A stretch of 64,000 nt of DNA, taken from positions 1-64,000 of the forward strand of contig DASPMP010000245.1 in assembly GCA_035626995.1 (NCBI GenBank). Reading direction: 5' to 3'. This DNA is from DASPMP01 sp035626995 (GTDB taxonomy: Bacteria > Gemmatimonadota > Gemmatimonadetes > Gemmatimonadales > Gemmatimonadaceae). Under the pieces are notes generated by a model, which ran no database searches, was not told where the DNA came from, and was given only the letters and a program-made list of their open reading frames with translations. Shown in pieces: positions 8,417-16,641 of the stretch (position 1 is the first letter of the stretch; each line of letters opens with the position of its first letter). The position numbers and the translations under genes are program-made.

Positions 8417-8898
8417 GGTCACGCGGTGTCACGCGGCTGGCTCACCCCTGCAACGCGACTGGTCCGGTGCTGCCACGTGCTGTTCATACGGTGCGATGCG
8501 GCTGGTGCACAGGTGGCACCAGGCAGGTCAGGTGCTCCGACGTGACTGGTACAGTGCTGCGAGGCCTTTCGACGACACAGGCACGCGGGAGGTACGCCAG
8601 TGCGAGGCGGCTGGTCATGTACTGCAACGCGAGTGGTCCACAGGTGCGAGTAGTGACGCCACGAACTGCGAAGCCATTGGTCATGTGCTGTCACACGACT
8701 GGTCACGAGGCGCGAAGCGATCGGTCATCGGCTGTCACGCGACTGGTCATGGGGTGCGACGCGATTGGTCATGGGGTGCGACGCGACCGGTCATGAGGTG
8801 CAACTCGACTGGTCATCTGGTGTCACGCATAGGTCACTTGCTGCAAATGCAACTGGTCCACTGGTGTACGGCGACTGGTCATATGGTGCGACGTGCAG
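8417..8898 (+). repeat. Degenerate 22-bp tandem array, about 22 units
   Basis: The block is 482 bp of contiguous units, nearly all exactly 22 bp, with one 21-bp and one 23-bp unit at 8811 and 8832. A unit typically starts GGTCATG, continues with GTGC and ends ACGCGACT. Units at 8745 and 8767 differ in only two bases; others keep the GGTC, GTG and CGACT cores. Because 22 is not a multiple of three, the array cannot encode a regular protein repeat. There are no spacers, so it is not CRISPR. It ends about 100 bp before the SARP-like regulator gene. Confidence 0.85.
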
Positions 8899-9027
8899 TG
8901 CACACGACCTCGCGCAACCGCGACACGAGCGCGATGCGAGGAATCCAGGACCTTCACGCCTTGCCCTGACGGGTAACCGCAGTCCACGCAATGGCCGGAC
9001 GTGCGTGAACATGACATTATTACTGCA

Positions 9028-11820
9028 GTGAATTCCTCCACAACGCGGCTCCGGCTCCTCGGCGCTCCCGTCATCACTGACGCGGACGGCACTCGTGTCA
9101 CCGGCGCCGCCGCCGAGCCGCACCGCATCGCGCTCCTCGCCCTGCTTGCGCTGCATCCCAAGCGCACGGTGTCTCGCGCGGAACTGACGTCGTACCTCTG
9201 GCCCGGGCACGAACAGAAAGAGGCCACCCAGCTCCTCAACCAGGCCCTCTTCGCCATCAACAAGGCGCTCGGCGACGACGCGATCTTCTCCAGCGCGAAG
9301 GAGATGCGCCTCGGCTCGCGCGTCACGGTGGACGCGCTCGACTTCCAGGCAGCGGTCGACGAGGGGCGCACCGACGACGCGCTGGACCTGTACGCCGGCC
9401 CGCTCCTCGACGGCTTCGCCCTCGAAGACGCCCTCGAGTTCCAGGGCTGGGCCGCGAACGAGCGCGACCGTCTCGCCGCCGCGCGCAAGTCGCTCGGCGC
9501 AAGATCGCGCACCGCGAAGGAGATCCTGCCCGAGATCGAAGAACCGACGCACGAAGCTGTTCGCGAAGCGCCGACGTCACGGGCCGAGGCGAGGCGCAAG
9601 CGCTCGAAGCGATCGAAGACGCCGCCAAAGGTCGAGCATGTCGTCGAGGAGCCGCCGCCGGAGGCGCCCCCCGCTCCGCCGGAATCTCCGAAAGTCATTC
9701 CGATAGAGGAACCGCCCGCCGAGCAGCCTCCCGACGCGGAAGAGCCACCGCCCCAGGAAGCGTCACCAGCCGAGGAACCGACGACAGAGCCGCTCCGCGC
9801 GGAGCCGCAGTTCGAGGTGGTCCACGCCGAGCAGGAACCGCCGCCCGTCGTGGAACCGACGGCGGATTTCGTTCTTGCTGAGCCGACGCTGACGTCGAAC
9901 CCCGATCGCGAACCCACAGCGCCGCCGCGGCACATCGCCCCGCCAGCCGAGGATCTCTCGCTGGTGTATGCACCGCCCGAGCGCGCGGAGCCGCCTGCGC
10001 GAGTCCCGCCAGAAGTGACAGCGCCTCCCGCGGTGGAGTTCCCGGCGGAATTCGGCGATCCCCCGCCGCATATCGAGCCTCACGCGCCGGCGCCCGAATT
10101 ACTGGCCGCCCGGGAAACCACCACACCCGCGGGCGACTTCGCTCGGCACGACGAGCCTGTGGAATTCATCGAACCGTCCGCGGTCGCACCGGACCCATCG
10201 CCGAGTGCTGCCGAGCCTGCGCGCGCAAGCACGGTTCGCCGGCGTCGGCCGATGCCCCTCCCCTCCGCGCGACTCGTCGTCACCGTCCTCGTGCTCACTC
10301 TCATCGGCGTCGGCGCATTCGTGGCACGTGGACGCATCGTGGACGCCGGTGCCAGGGCGCGGGACATCGCCGGCGACGCTGGGGCCAGGGCACGGGACAT
10401 TGCCGGCGACGCCAGCGCCCGGGCGCGGTCCATCGCGAGCGGGATCGTGGACGCCCGCGACCGGCCGCGTGCCATCGCCGTGCTCCCCATCGAGGTCAGT
10501 GGCCGCGATCCCGCCGGCCCCGCGCTCGCCGCGGGAATGACCGAGCATCTGCGTCGCATGCTCAGCAACGCCGGACTGCTCGTGACGTCGGGTGACATGT
10601 TCGCGTACCGCACCCCTCCGTACGACGCCCGCAGCATCGCCGAAACGCTGGGAGTCGCGCACGTGCTCCGCGGCGCAATGCAGAAGAACGACACCGCGCG
10701 CTTCCGCTTCCAGCTCGTGGCGGCGGACGGCACGACGCGCTGGGAGCAGGACTATGCGCCGAAGCCGGCGGATCTCATGGTGCTGCACGACGACGTCGTG
10801 GAGACTGTCGCGCGACAGATCCTCGAGCGGCCGCCGGCGCGCTCCCGGCGACGCGAGACGCAGAACGCCGCCGCGTACCAGCTGGTGCTGCGCGGCAACA
10901 ATCGCGCGCTGGACGCTTCAGACGGCGCCGCACGCCAGGCGCTCGACCTCTACCAGCAGGCAATCGCGCTCGACTCCAGCTACGCGCGCGCGTGGGCGGG
11001 CCTCGCTCACATGTATGTGCGGAGCCTCGCGACGATCCCTGCGGCGGGGCGCGACCGGCAGCTGAGCCTTGCCGAACAGGCCGCGCAGCGCGCCGTCGCC
11101 ATCGACGATTCACTGGCCGAATCGCACGCGGCACTCGGCGTCGTTCGCAGCGCGCGCTTCGACATGGCGGGCGCGGAGACCGAATTGCAGCGTGCCCTCG
11201 CGCTGTATCCATCGCGTGCCACGCGCGAGTCGCTCGTGGACGTGTACCTGTTCACGAACCGGAACGACGAGGCGCTCGCCCTCGTGGAGCAGGCGCTCGA
11301 GCGCGACCCGCGGTCGCCATACGCGCACGCCGACGTCGCGCGCGTGTTGCAGTTCATGAATCGATGCGACCAGGCCTTGGCACGTCTCGATTCCGCACGC
11401 ACCACTCCCCCGCTCGCGCGGGCCGCGGAGACGCGCGCGCTGTGTCATGCACAAATGGGACGGTCGAACGAAGCCATCGCCGCCGCGCGGTCAGCCGTCA
11501 CGTCGCGCGATTCATCGTCGGTGTCGCTGCTCGCGTACCTGCTCGTCCGGGCAGGCAACACCGCCGAGGCGACTCGCCTTCGCGCTGCCGTGACCAACCG
11601 GGAGCGCCGCGGGCTCGCCGGCCCCGTGGACCTCGCGCTGCTCGACCTCGGCGACAAGAACGTGGATGCCGCCGCTCGGCGTGTTCAGGAAGCTGTGGAC
11701 GCGCGCTCGTTCATTACGGCTCCCGGCGTGCAGCTCGTGACGCTCACGGCCCCGCTGTTCCAGGAACTCCACCAGCACCAGGGATTTCTCGCGGCGAGGC
11801 GGCGGCTCGGGTACCAGTAA
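9028..11820 (+). CDS. SARP-like winged-helix/BTAD regulator with TM helix, TolB-like and TPR domains
   Basis: A membrane-bound regulator of ~930 aa. Residues ~7-75 are an OmpR/SARP-type winged helix (RLRLLGAPV, then RAELTSYLWPG) and ~80-150 a BTAD-like helical part. A very Pro/Glu-rich linker (~170-400) leads to one membrane helix near 412-432 (LVVTVLVLTLIGVGAFVA). Outside the membrane are three 11-residue repeats (GARARDIAGDA type), a TolB-like/CadC-like alpha/beta domain (RPRAIAVLPIEV) and at least five TPR units. The layout is that of a CadC/ToxR-like one-component sensor. GTG 9028 fits the family N-terminus; GTG 9001 is in the same frame. No ribosome binding site is seen, and CATTAT lies seven bases before GTG 9028, so it may be leaderless. 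Confidence 0.8.
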   Translation: MNSSTTRLRLLGAPVITDADGTRVTGAAAEPHRIALLALLALHPKRTVSRAELTSYLWPGHEQKEATQLLNQALFAINKALGDDAIFSSAKEMRLGSRVTVDALDFQAAVDEGRTDDALDLYAGPLLDGFALEDALEFQGWAANERDRLAAARKSLGARSRTAKEILPEIEEPTHEAVREAPTSRAEARRKRSKRSKTPPKVEHVVEEPPPEAPPAPPESPKVIPIEEPPAEQPPDAEEPPPQEASPAEEPTTEPLRAEPQFEVVHAEQEPPPVVEPTADFVLAEPTLTSNPDREPTAPPRHIAPPAEDLSLVYAPPERAEPPARVPPEVTAPPAVEFPAEFGDPPPHIEPHAPAPELLAARETTTPAGDFARHDEPVEFIEPSAVAPDPSPSAAEPARASTVRRRRPMPLPSARLVVTVLVLTLIGVGAFVARGRIVDAGARARDIAGDAGARARDIAGDASARARSIASGIVDARDRPRAIAVLPIEVSGRDPAGPALAAGMTEHLRRMLSNAGLLVTSGDMFAYRTPPYDARSIAETLGVAHVLRGAMQKNDTARFRFQLVAADGTTRWEQDYAPKPADLMVLHDDVVETVARQILERPPARSRRRETQNAAAYQLVLRGNNRALDASDGAARQALDLYQQAIALDSSYARAWAGLAHMYVRSLATIPAAGRDRQLSLAEQAAQRAVAIDDSLAESHAALGVVRSARFDMAGAETELQRALALYPSRATRESLVDVYLFTNRNDEALALVEQALERDPRSPYAHADVARVLQFMNRCDQALARLDSARTTPPLARAAETRALCHAQMGRSNEAIAAARSAVTSRDSSSVSLLAYLLVRAGNTAEATRLRAAVTNRERRGLAGPVDLALLDLGDKNVDAAARRVQEAVDARSFITAPGVQLVTLTAPLFQELHQHQGFLAARRRLGYQ

Positions 11821-11835
11821 GCAGGGCCGTCGCTG

Positions 11836-12756
11836 TCACCGGCTGGCACGCGGCGCATCCCGTCCCAGGAATCGCACCGCGTTGTTGTAGAAGATGTCGC
11901 GCTTCTGCTCCTCCGTGAGGAACGGGGCCTCCTGGATGGCCTGCACCGCCCACCCGATGGCCTCCGGCCAGCGCATCTGGTCCGAGCCAAACATCAGCCG
12001 TTTCCCCAGCCCGGCGTCGATCAGCTCTTTCAGGTACCGGTAGAACGCCGGACGTGGTAGCACCCACGTGATCGTCGAGAGATCTCCATAGATGTTGGGG
12101 TACTGCGTCATGATCGCGATCATCTCGCCGAGGAACGGATAGCCGGTGTTCTCCACGTAGATCCGCAGCTTCGGATGACGCACCAGCACCGGCTCGAGGA
12201 GCAGGGGGTTTCCCGCGGCCGAGCGGAAGCCCGGCAGTTCGGGGCCGATTCCCTCAGTATGCACCAGCAGCGGGACGTCCAGTTCCTCGGCCATGGCGAA
12301 GTAGGGCGCGAGTCGCGGATCGTTCGGCGCCACACCGCTCAGTTGCGTAGCGACCTCGCCGATGAAGCCGACGCGGCCGGCGCGCACTTCGCGCTTCATT
12401 GCCTCCGCCGCAGGCTCGCCAGGCACCATCATGAACAGGCCGTGGGTGAACTTGCCGGGCGCCGCGGCAGACCAGCGCTCCAGCTCCGCGAGATCGGGCG
12501 CGCTCAGCATTCCCTTCACAATGTTGTAGCGCTGCATCTGTTCGATCGTGCCGCGCAGCGACTCCTGCTCGAGTGCCGTAGCCTTGCCTCTCCCCGTGCA
12601 CGGCGCCGGCCGGCAGATCGACGGCATCCCCGCGGGAATGAAGGCGGGATGGTGGGTGTGCATGTGCATGTCGATGATCGGCGGACGCTCCTGCGCCTGC
12701 GCCAGTGCCGCGCACACCGTCGCGCTGACGATGCCGCACCGTAGTTGTGTCTTCAC
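11836..12756 (-). CDS. Amidohydrolase_2 family secreted hydrolase
   Basis: A 306-aa TIM-barrel metal-dependent hydrolase with a signal peptide (cleavage near ALAQA-QE). The first metal motif DMHMH opens the barrel. LVHTEG (~170) supplies the next His, and FGSDQMRWPEA near 260 carries the metal-binding Asp typical of amidohydrolase_2 proteins (decarboxylases and lactonases). The final segment, containing IFYNNAVRFLG, is also standard for this family. Substrate is unknown; export suggests an extracytoplasmic role. It converges with the SARP-like regulator, with only 15 bp between stops. The next gene upstream (LuxR-like) ends 110 bp before its start. Confidence 0.85.
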   Translation of the reverse strand: MKTQLRCGIVSATVCAALAQAQERPPIIDMHMHTHHPAFIPAGMPSICRPAPCTGRGKATALEQESLRGTIEQMQRYNIVKGMLSAPDLAELERWSAAAPGKFTHGLFMMVPGEPAAEAMKREVRAGRVGFIGEVATQLSGVAPNDPRLAPYFAMAEELDVPLLVHTEGIGPELPGFRSAAGNPLLLEPVLVRHPKLRIYVENTGYPFLGEMIAIMTQYPNIYGDLSTITWVLPRPAFYRYLKELIDAGLGKRLMFGSDQMRWPEAIGWAVQAIQEAPFLTEEQKRDIFYNNAVRFLGRDAPRASR

Positions 12757-12866
12757 GCTTCCTCCGCTTCATGTTGGCGAAGGCAGCATACGGTCCGGCG
12801 AGCGGGCGGGCATCCGTCGAATCATGCAGGGCTACATAGGCGCCCGATGGGTGATTCTGCCCAGTG

Positions 12867-14498
12867 TCAGGTGAGGCCGTGCTGCCACGCCCAGGCGGCG
12901 GCAGCCGCGCGAGTCGAGATCCCGAGCTTGGTGAAGATGTTGCTGACATGCCGGGCCACGGTCCTGTCGCTGATGGCGAGCTGGCTCGCGATCGCGCGGT
13001 TGGTTTTTCCCGACGCGAGCAGCCGGATGACCTCGAGCTCGCGCGCCGACAGCGGGTGTCCGGCACCGGTGTCCTGCTCGCGCGTGAGGGCATCGAGACG
13101 CTCGATGTCCGGCGCGGCGCCGAGCCGCTCGAACATCTCGCGCGCTGCGCGGAACTCCAGCGCCGCGCCATCATGGTCGCCAAGCGCGGTACAGGCCTGG
13201 CCGATGAGTGTTCGTGCGCGCGCGGCGAGCCAGCATGCCCCGAGCGCGTCCCATGCCTGCCACGCGCGGCGCAGCGAAGCCACGGCCGTAATGGCGCGCC
13301 CCTCCGCGAGCTGCACCTGGCCACGCAGGTGCGTCGCCAGCGTATCGAGCGCAGGCGCGCCGAACGCGGACGCGATCTCTTCAAGTTCTTTCACGGCCTG
13401 CCGCGATGCCGGAATGTCGCCCGCAGCCAGCAGGATCTCCACCTGGGCTGGCAGCAGGCGGCTGCGTTCTGCCGGCCCGGCCGCCGCCGCCAGTGCGCGG
13501 GTGATGGCCTGTACCGCTGCGTCGGTGCGCCCCTGCGCGAGTCGCATCAGCGCCAGCCCCGGTTGCGGATCCCATCCTCCCGCGCTGGCGTTGCCATAGA
13601 TCGCTTCGGCTTCGTCGAAGTTTCCCCGCAGCCGGTGCACTTCCGCCTGCTGGTACAGCGCTGCCGCTGGCGGGCGCCGCTCCGCGAGGTGAGCAACGCG
13701 TTCACAGGCGCGTTGGGCTTCGCGCAGCGCCTCGGGCCACGCGCCCCGTAGTTGCAGGATCTCGCTGCGCCGCACCAGGCACGCGGACGTGAACGCCACC
13801 AGCCCGGGCTGCGCATCACACCACTGCGCCAGCGCGCTGGTCCACTCCCCCGAACGGTCCAGGGCCCAGGCACGCTGACACGCGTCGATCACGCTGCAGT
13901 ACAGGAGCCCGGTCACGATTGGAGACAGCTCGCCGGTCGTCACCGCCACCATGACTTCGTCCAGCTGTGTGAGTCCCCGTTCCATCCGGCCCTGGTGCAG
14001 CAGGGCGCGACCGTGCAGGTGCTGCGCGAGCGCGACGAGGTCACGGTCGCCGAATCGGTCACCGATGGCGGCGGCTCGCGTCGCGGTGGTGATGGCAGCC
14101 CTTGCCTGGTCCTGCCGCAGCTGTCGCTCGGCGGCTGGGAGCATGAGGTATCCCTGCTCCACGCAGTCGCGCTCACCGAGCAGGCGCTGCGCGCGCGCCA
14201 GCCATCCCGCGGCGTGCCCGGCTTCCCCTCGGAACAGCTGCATGAGCGCAATCCAGAATGCGCAGCGCGCCGCCGCGACATCGTTCCCCCGCTCGCGATG
14301 CGCCGCGTGCGCGCGTTCCAGCAGCGCCCCGTGCTGATCATCCTCGCCCACGAGATACGCGACGGACGCCATGCGCTCGAGGTCTTCGACAGGGAGCTGC
14401 GCGACCCGGTCCGCCTCCGCGAAGGCCTGGTGTGCCAGTGCCCAGTTGCGGTCCCGCATGGCCCGAATCCCGCGCGTCAGATCAGGCGCAGATGGCAT
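12867..14498 (-). CDS. LuxR-type transcriptional regulator with TPR-rich N-terminus
   Basis: A 543-aa cytoplasmic regulator. Residues ~1-460 are a chain of helical TPR-like repeats (repeated A-x-AR and GxxxxA patterns). The C-terminal ~65 residues are a GerE/LuxR helix-turn-helix: LSARELEVIRLLASGKTNRAIA, then AISDRTVARHVSNIFTKLG. There is no P-loop ATPase domain, so this is not a full MalT/LAL protein but the short TPR-LuxR type. It probably responds to a protein or peptide partner. No target genes can be named. Confidence 0.87.
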   Translation of the reverse strand: MPSAPDLTRGIRAMRDRNWALAHQAFAEADRVAQLPVEDLERMASVAYLVGEDDQHGALLERAHAAHRERGNDVAAARCAFWIALMQLFRGEAGHAAGWLARAQRLLGERDCVEQGYLMLPAAERQLRQDQARAAITTATRAAAIGDRFGDRDLVALAQHLHGRALLHQGRMERGLTQLDEVMVAVTTGELSPIVTGLLYCSVIDACQRAWALDRSGEWTSALAQWCDAQPGLVAFTSACLVRRSEILQLRGAWPEALREAQRACERVAHLAERRPPAAALYQQAEVHRLRGNFDEAEAIYGNASAGGWDPQPGLALMRLAQGRTDAAVQAITRALAAAAGPAERSRLLPAQVEILLAAGDIPASRQAVKELEEIASAFGAPALDTLATHLRGQVQLAEGRAITAVASLRRAWQAWDALGACWLAARARTLIGQACTALGDHDGAALEFRAAREMFERLGAAPDIERLDALTREQDTGAGHPLSARELEVIRLLASGKTNRAIASQLAISDRTVARHVSNIFTKLGISTRAAAAAWAWQHGLT

Positions 14499-14573
14499 GC
14501 GGCAAAGATACGTCTTGCCGGTGCCGAGGGCCGAGAGCCGCTTGACACGGACGGCAAGTACTTTGCGATGAGG

Positions 14574-15986
14574 TTAGCGAAATAGCCTGCCAGCACGCAT
14601 GACGTGCGTCCGCGAACGAAATGCCCTGGCACTGGCGTTTGGATCCTCGGACAGGATGAGGAGGTCGGCGAGCTTCCCCGCCTCGAGGGTGCCGAAATCC
14701 CGCAGCCGTCCCATCGCCTGCGCACCATTCCGCGTTGCCATGACGACGATCTCCGCGGGTGACAATCCCGCCAACTGCATCGCTTCCATCTCCTGATATA
14801 TGGAAGGGCCGTGCAGGGTGAGCGGGTTGCCCGCATCCGTCGCGACCGCGATGGTGCCACCCGCCGCCTTCACCCGCCGGAGATTCTCCGCCATCACCGC
14901 GCCCCGCGCGCCGACGTTCTCCAGCCGACGCATCGCGACGTCTACCCGACGCAGCTGTTCGGGCATGAGCGCACGCAGCGGTTCGACGTTCGCGACCTTT
15001 GCCACCGTCGCCGAGTCGACGCAACCGTTGGGATCATCGATCTGCACCGGCTGACCCAGCGCAATGGATACGCTGGCACGCGTCGCGTTCCGTCCCACGA
15101 CGAGTGTGGGCGCATAGGTCGCGCGGTTTTGCAGGAGCAGGTCGAGGAACTCCTGGTCGACGAACTGGTTCTCGACACTGTGTACCAGCATCACCGCGCC
15201 TGCCTTCAGCGCCACCTTTGCCTCGCGCAGTCCGGTCGCGTGGACGATGAGATCCAGCCCGGCCGCTTTCGCCGCCGCGCCCACTTCCATCATCCGCGCG
15301 TCGAGCTCCTCGCGTCGTGCAGGCTGCGGCGCCAGGTACCACACCTTCACCGCGGACGCGCCCATTCCCTTCAGCTTCGCGACGCTCGACTGTACCTCCG
15401 CCGACGTCCCCATCGGCAGAAAGGTGTAGATCGTGTCGTCGACATCCAGCGCCGAACGACCTGCGTGGGTGATGAGCGGCCCCGCCGTACGGACGTGCGG
15501 CGCGTTCAGGTCGCGCTCAGCCTGTTGTGGCAGCTGCGTGGTCCACGGATGACCGCCGACGTCGTAGACCGCGGTGATCCCACTGCAGAGGTATGAGCGG
15601 TACCAGCGCGCGGGGTTTGCCCGCAGCGCGCGTGCCGTCTCGGGATAGGGATAGAGATTCGGCGCGGAGAGTCCGTCGGGGCGTCCGTCCACCCAGCCCG
15701 TCTGGCTGAAGTGCACGTGCGCATCCACGAGCCCCGGAGTGATGAACTTTCCGGTGGCATCGATGCGCGTCGCGCCAGTCGGCACCTGGCACTGGGCCGT
15801 GGTGCCAACGCAGGTGAGCCGTTCGCCGGTCACGATCACGACGCCGTTCGGAATTGACGGTCGCCCCGTGCCGTCGACGATTGTGCCGCCAACGATCGCC
15901 GTGACCTGTGCCGACGCGCCGGCCGGCGAAACCGTCAGAAGGGCCAGGAGCCCGACCACAGTCCGTATCATCTGAAGTTCAATCAT
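14574..15986 (-). CDS. Secreted amidohydrolase (imidazolonepropionase/dihydroorotase-like fold)
   Basis: A 470-aa amidohydrolase with a signal peptide (IRTVVGLLALLTVSPAGASA). It has the small beta domain first (VTAIVGGTIVDGTGRP), the metal motif DAHVHF, a probable carbamylated or metal-ligating Lys in the AVKVW strand, LIVHATG and VLVHSVEN for the later His ligands, and VATDAGNP for the last Asp. The end (GTLEAGKLADLLILSEDP) is diagnostic of cyclic amidohydrolase/prolidase-type enzymes. Likely a periplasmic peptidase or amidase. The ATG at 15986 has AGGAGG four bases upstream. The frame runs further upstream through CTCTGCGT repeats, which I reject as coding. Confidence 0.87.
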   Translation of the reverse strand: MIELQMIRTVVGLLALLTVSPAGASAQVTAIVGGTIVDGTGRPSIPNGVVIVTGERLTCVGTTAQCQVPTGATRIDATGKFITPGLVDAHVHFSQTGWVDGRPDGLSAPNLYPYPETARALRANPARWYRSYLCSGITAVYDVGGHPWTTQLPQQAERDLNAPHVRTAGPLITHAGRSALDVDDTIYTFLPMGTSAEVQSSVAKLKGMGASAVKVWYLAPQPARREELDARMMEVGAAAKAAGLDLIVHATGLREAKVALKAGAVMLVHSVENQFVDQEFLDLLLQNRATYAPTLVVGRNATRASVSIALGQPVQIDDPNGCVDSATVAKVANVEPLRALMPEQLRRVDVAMRRLENVGARGAVMAENLRRVKAAGGTIAVATDAGNPLTLHGPSIYQEMEAMQLAGLSPAEIVVMATRNGAQAMGRLRDFGTLEAGKLADLLILSEDPNASARAFRSRTHVMRAGRLFR

Positions 15987-15987
15987 C

Positions 15988-16545
15988 CGTCCTCCTCTGC
16001 GTCTCTGCGTCTCTGCGTCTCTGCGTCTCTGCGTTTGATTGCTTTTCAGCCCAGTGGCAGACGCTTGTGTGAAGAAGGTGCTCAAGGTGTTCTCGGATCA
16101 CTCGGAAACAGCGGATCAGGCTGACGGAAACTGCATTGTAAACGCAGAGCACGCAGAGGCGCAGAGAACAATGAGGTGAACCCATCCTCGGACCAATAAG
16201 CGCACGCTCGCTCTTTTTGTTTCCCTCTGCGTCTCAGCGTCTCCGCGTTGGATTGCTTTTCAGGTTCAGCCACAGGCGTTTGTGACAATGAAAGCACTCA
16301 AAGGTTCTCGGATCACTCGGAAACAGCGGATCAGGCTGACGGAAACTGCATTGTAAACGCAGAGTACGCAGAGGCGCAGAGAACAATGAGGTGAACCCAT
16401 CCTCGGACCAATAAGCGCACGCTCGCTTTTGTTTTCCTCTGCGTCTCAGCGTCTCTGCGTTGGATTGCTCTTCAGGTTCAGCCAGGCGCTTGTGACTCTG
16501 AAACGACTGAAGGGTCCTCGGATCACTCGGAAACAGCGGATCAGC
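15988..16545 (-). repeat. Three direct copies of a ~212-bp intergenic repeat with CTCTGCG words
   Basis: The marker CTCGGATCACTCGGAAACAG occurs at 16092, 16307 and 16517, giving periods of 215 and 210 bp; the third copy is truncated near 16545. Within the complete copies (for example 16307-16435 against 16092-16217) identity is very high. Each unit holds an array of CTCTGCGTCT words on one side and the inverse, AACGCAGAG-type words, on the other, so a unit can fold into a long imperfect stem. At 15991-16034 the word TCTGCGTC repeats in tandem with an 8-bp period. No ORF here is credible. Confidence 0.85.
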
Positions 16546-16565
16546 GCCACGGCGGATCACACATC

Positions 16566-16583
16566 TACGTATCGGCATACGTA
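16566..16583 (+). promoter_or_regulatory. 18-bp perfect-arm palindrome
   Basis: TACGTAT and ATACGTA flank a CGGC centre; a related word GCGTATAGGC follows. It lies between the repeat block and the amidase stop codon and looks like a regulator binding site without an obvious target gene. Confidence 0.35.
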
Positions 16584-16641
16584 ACCTGCGTATAGGCACG
16601 GCGTGGGCGCTCCGGCAGCTTACGTCATGCCCTCACGCAAT

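Noticed and set aside
8417..8898. CRISPR array
   Set aside because: Units touch each other without unique spacers, diverge strongly, and no cas genes are present.
8344..8969. Two overlapping plus-strand ORFs over the tandem array
   Set aside because: The 22-bp unit shifts frame every unit, there is no ribosome binding site and the translations are low-complexity; the array explains the open frames.
13752..14585. 277-codon plus-strand ORF opposite the LuxR-TPR gene
   Set aside because: Arg/His/Gln-rich translation without domains; the minus strand encodes a complete LuxR helix-turn-helix.
15987..16599. ORFs rich in QRRRDAETQRRR-like residues, including an N-terminal extension of the amidohydrolase
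   Set aside because: They are translations of the CTCTGCG repeat words; a good Shine-Dalgarno site marks the start downstream.
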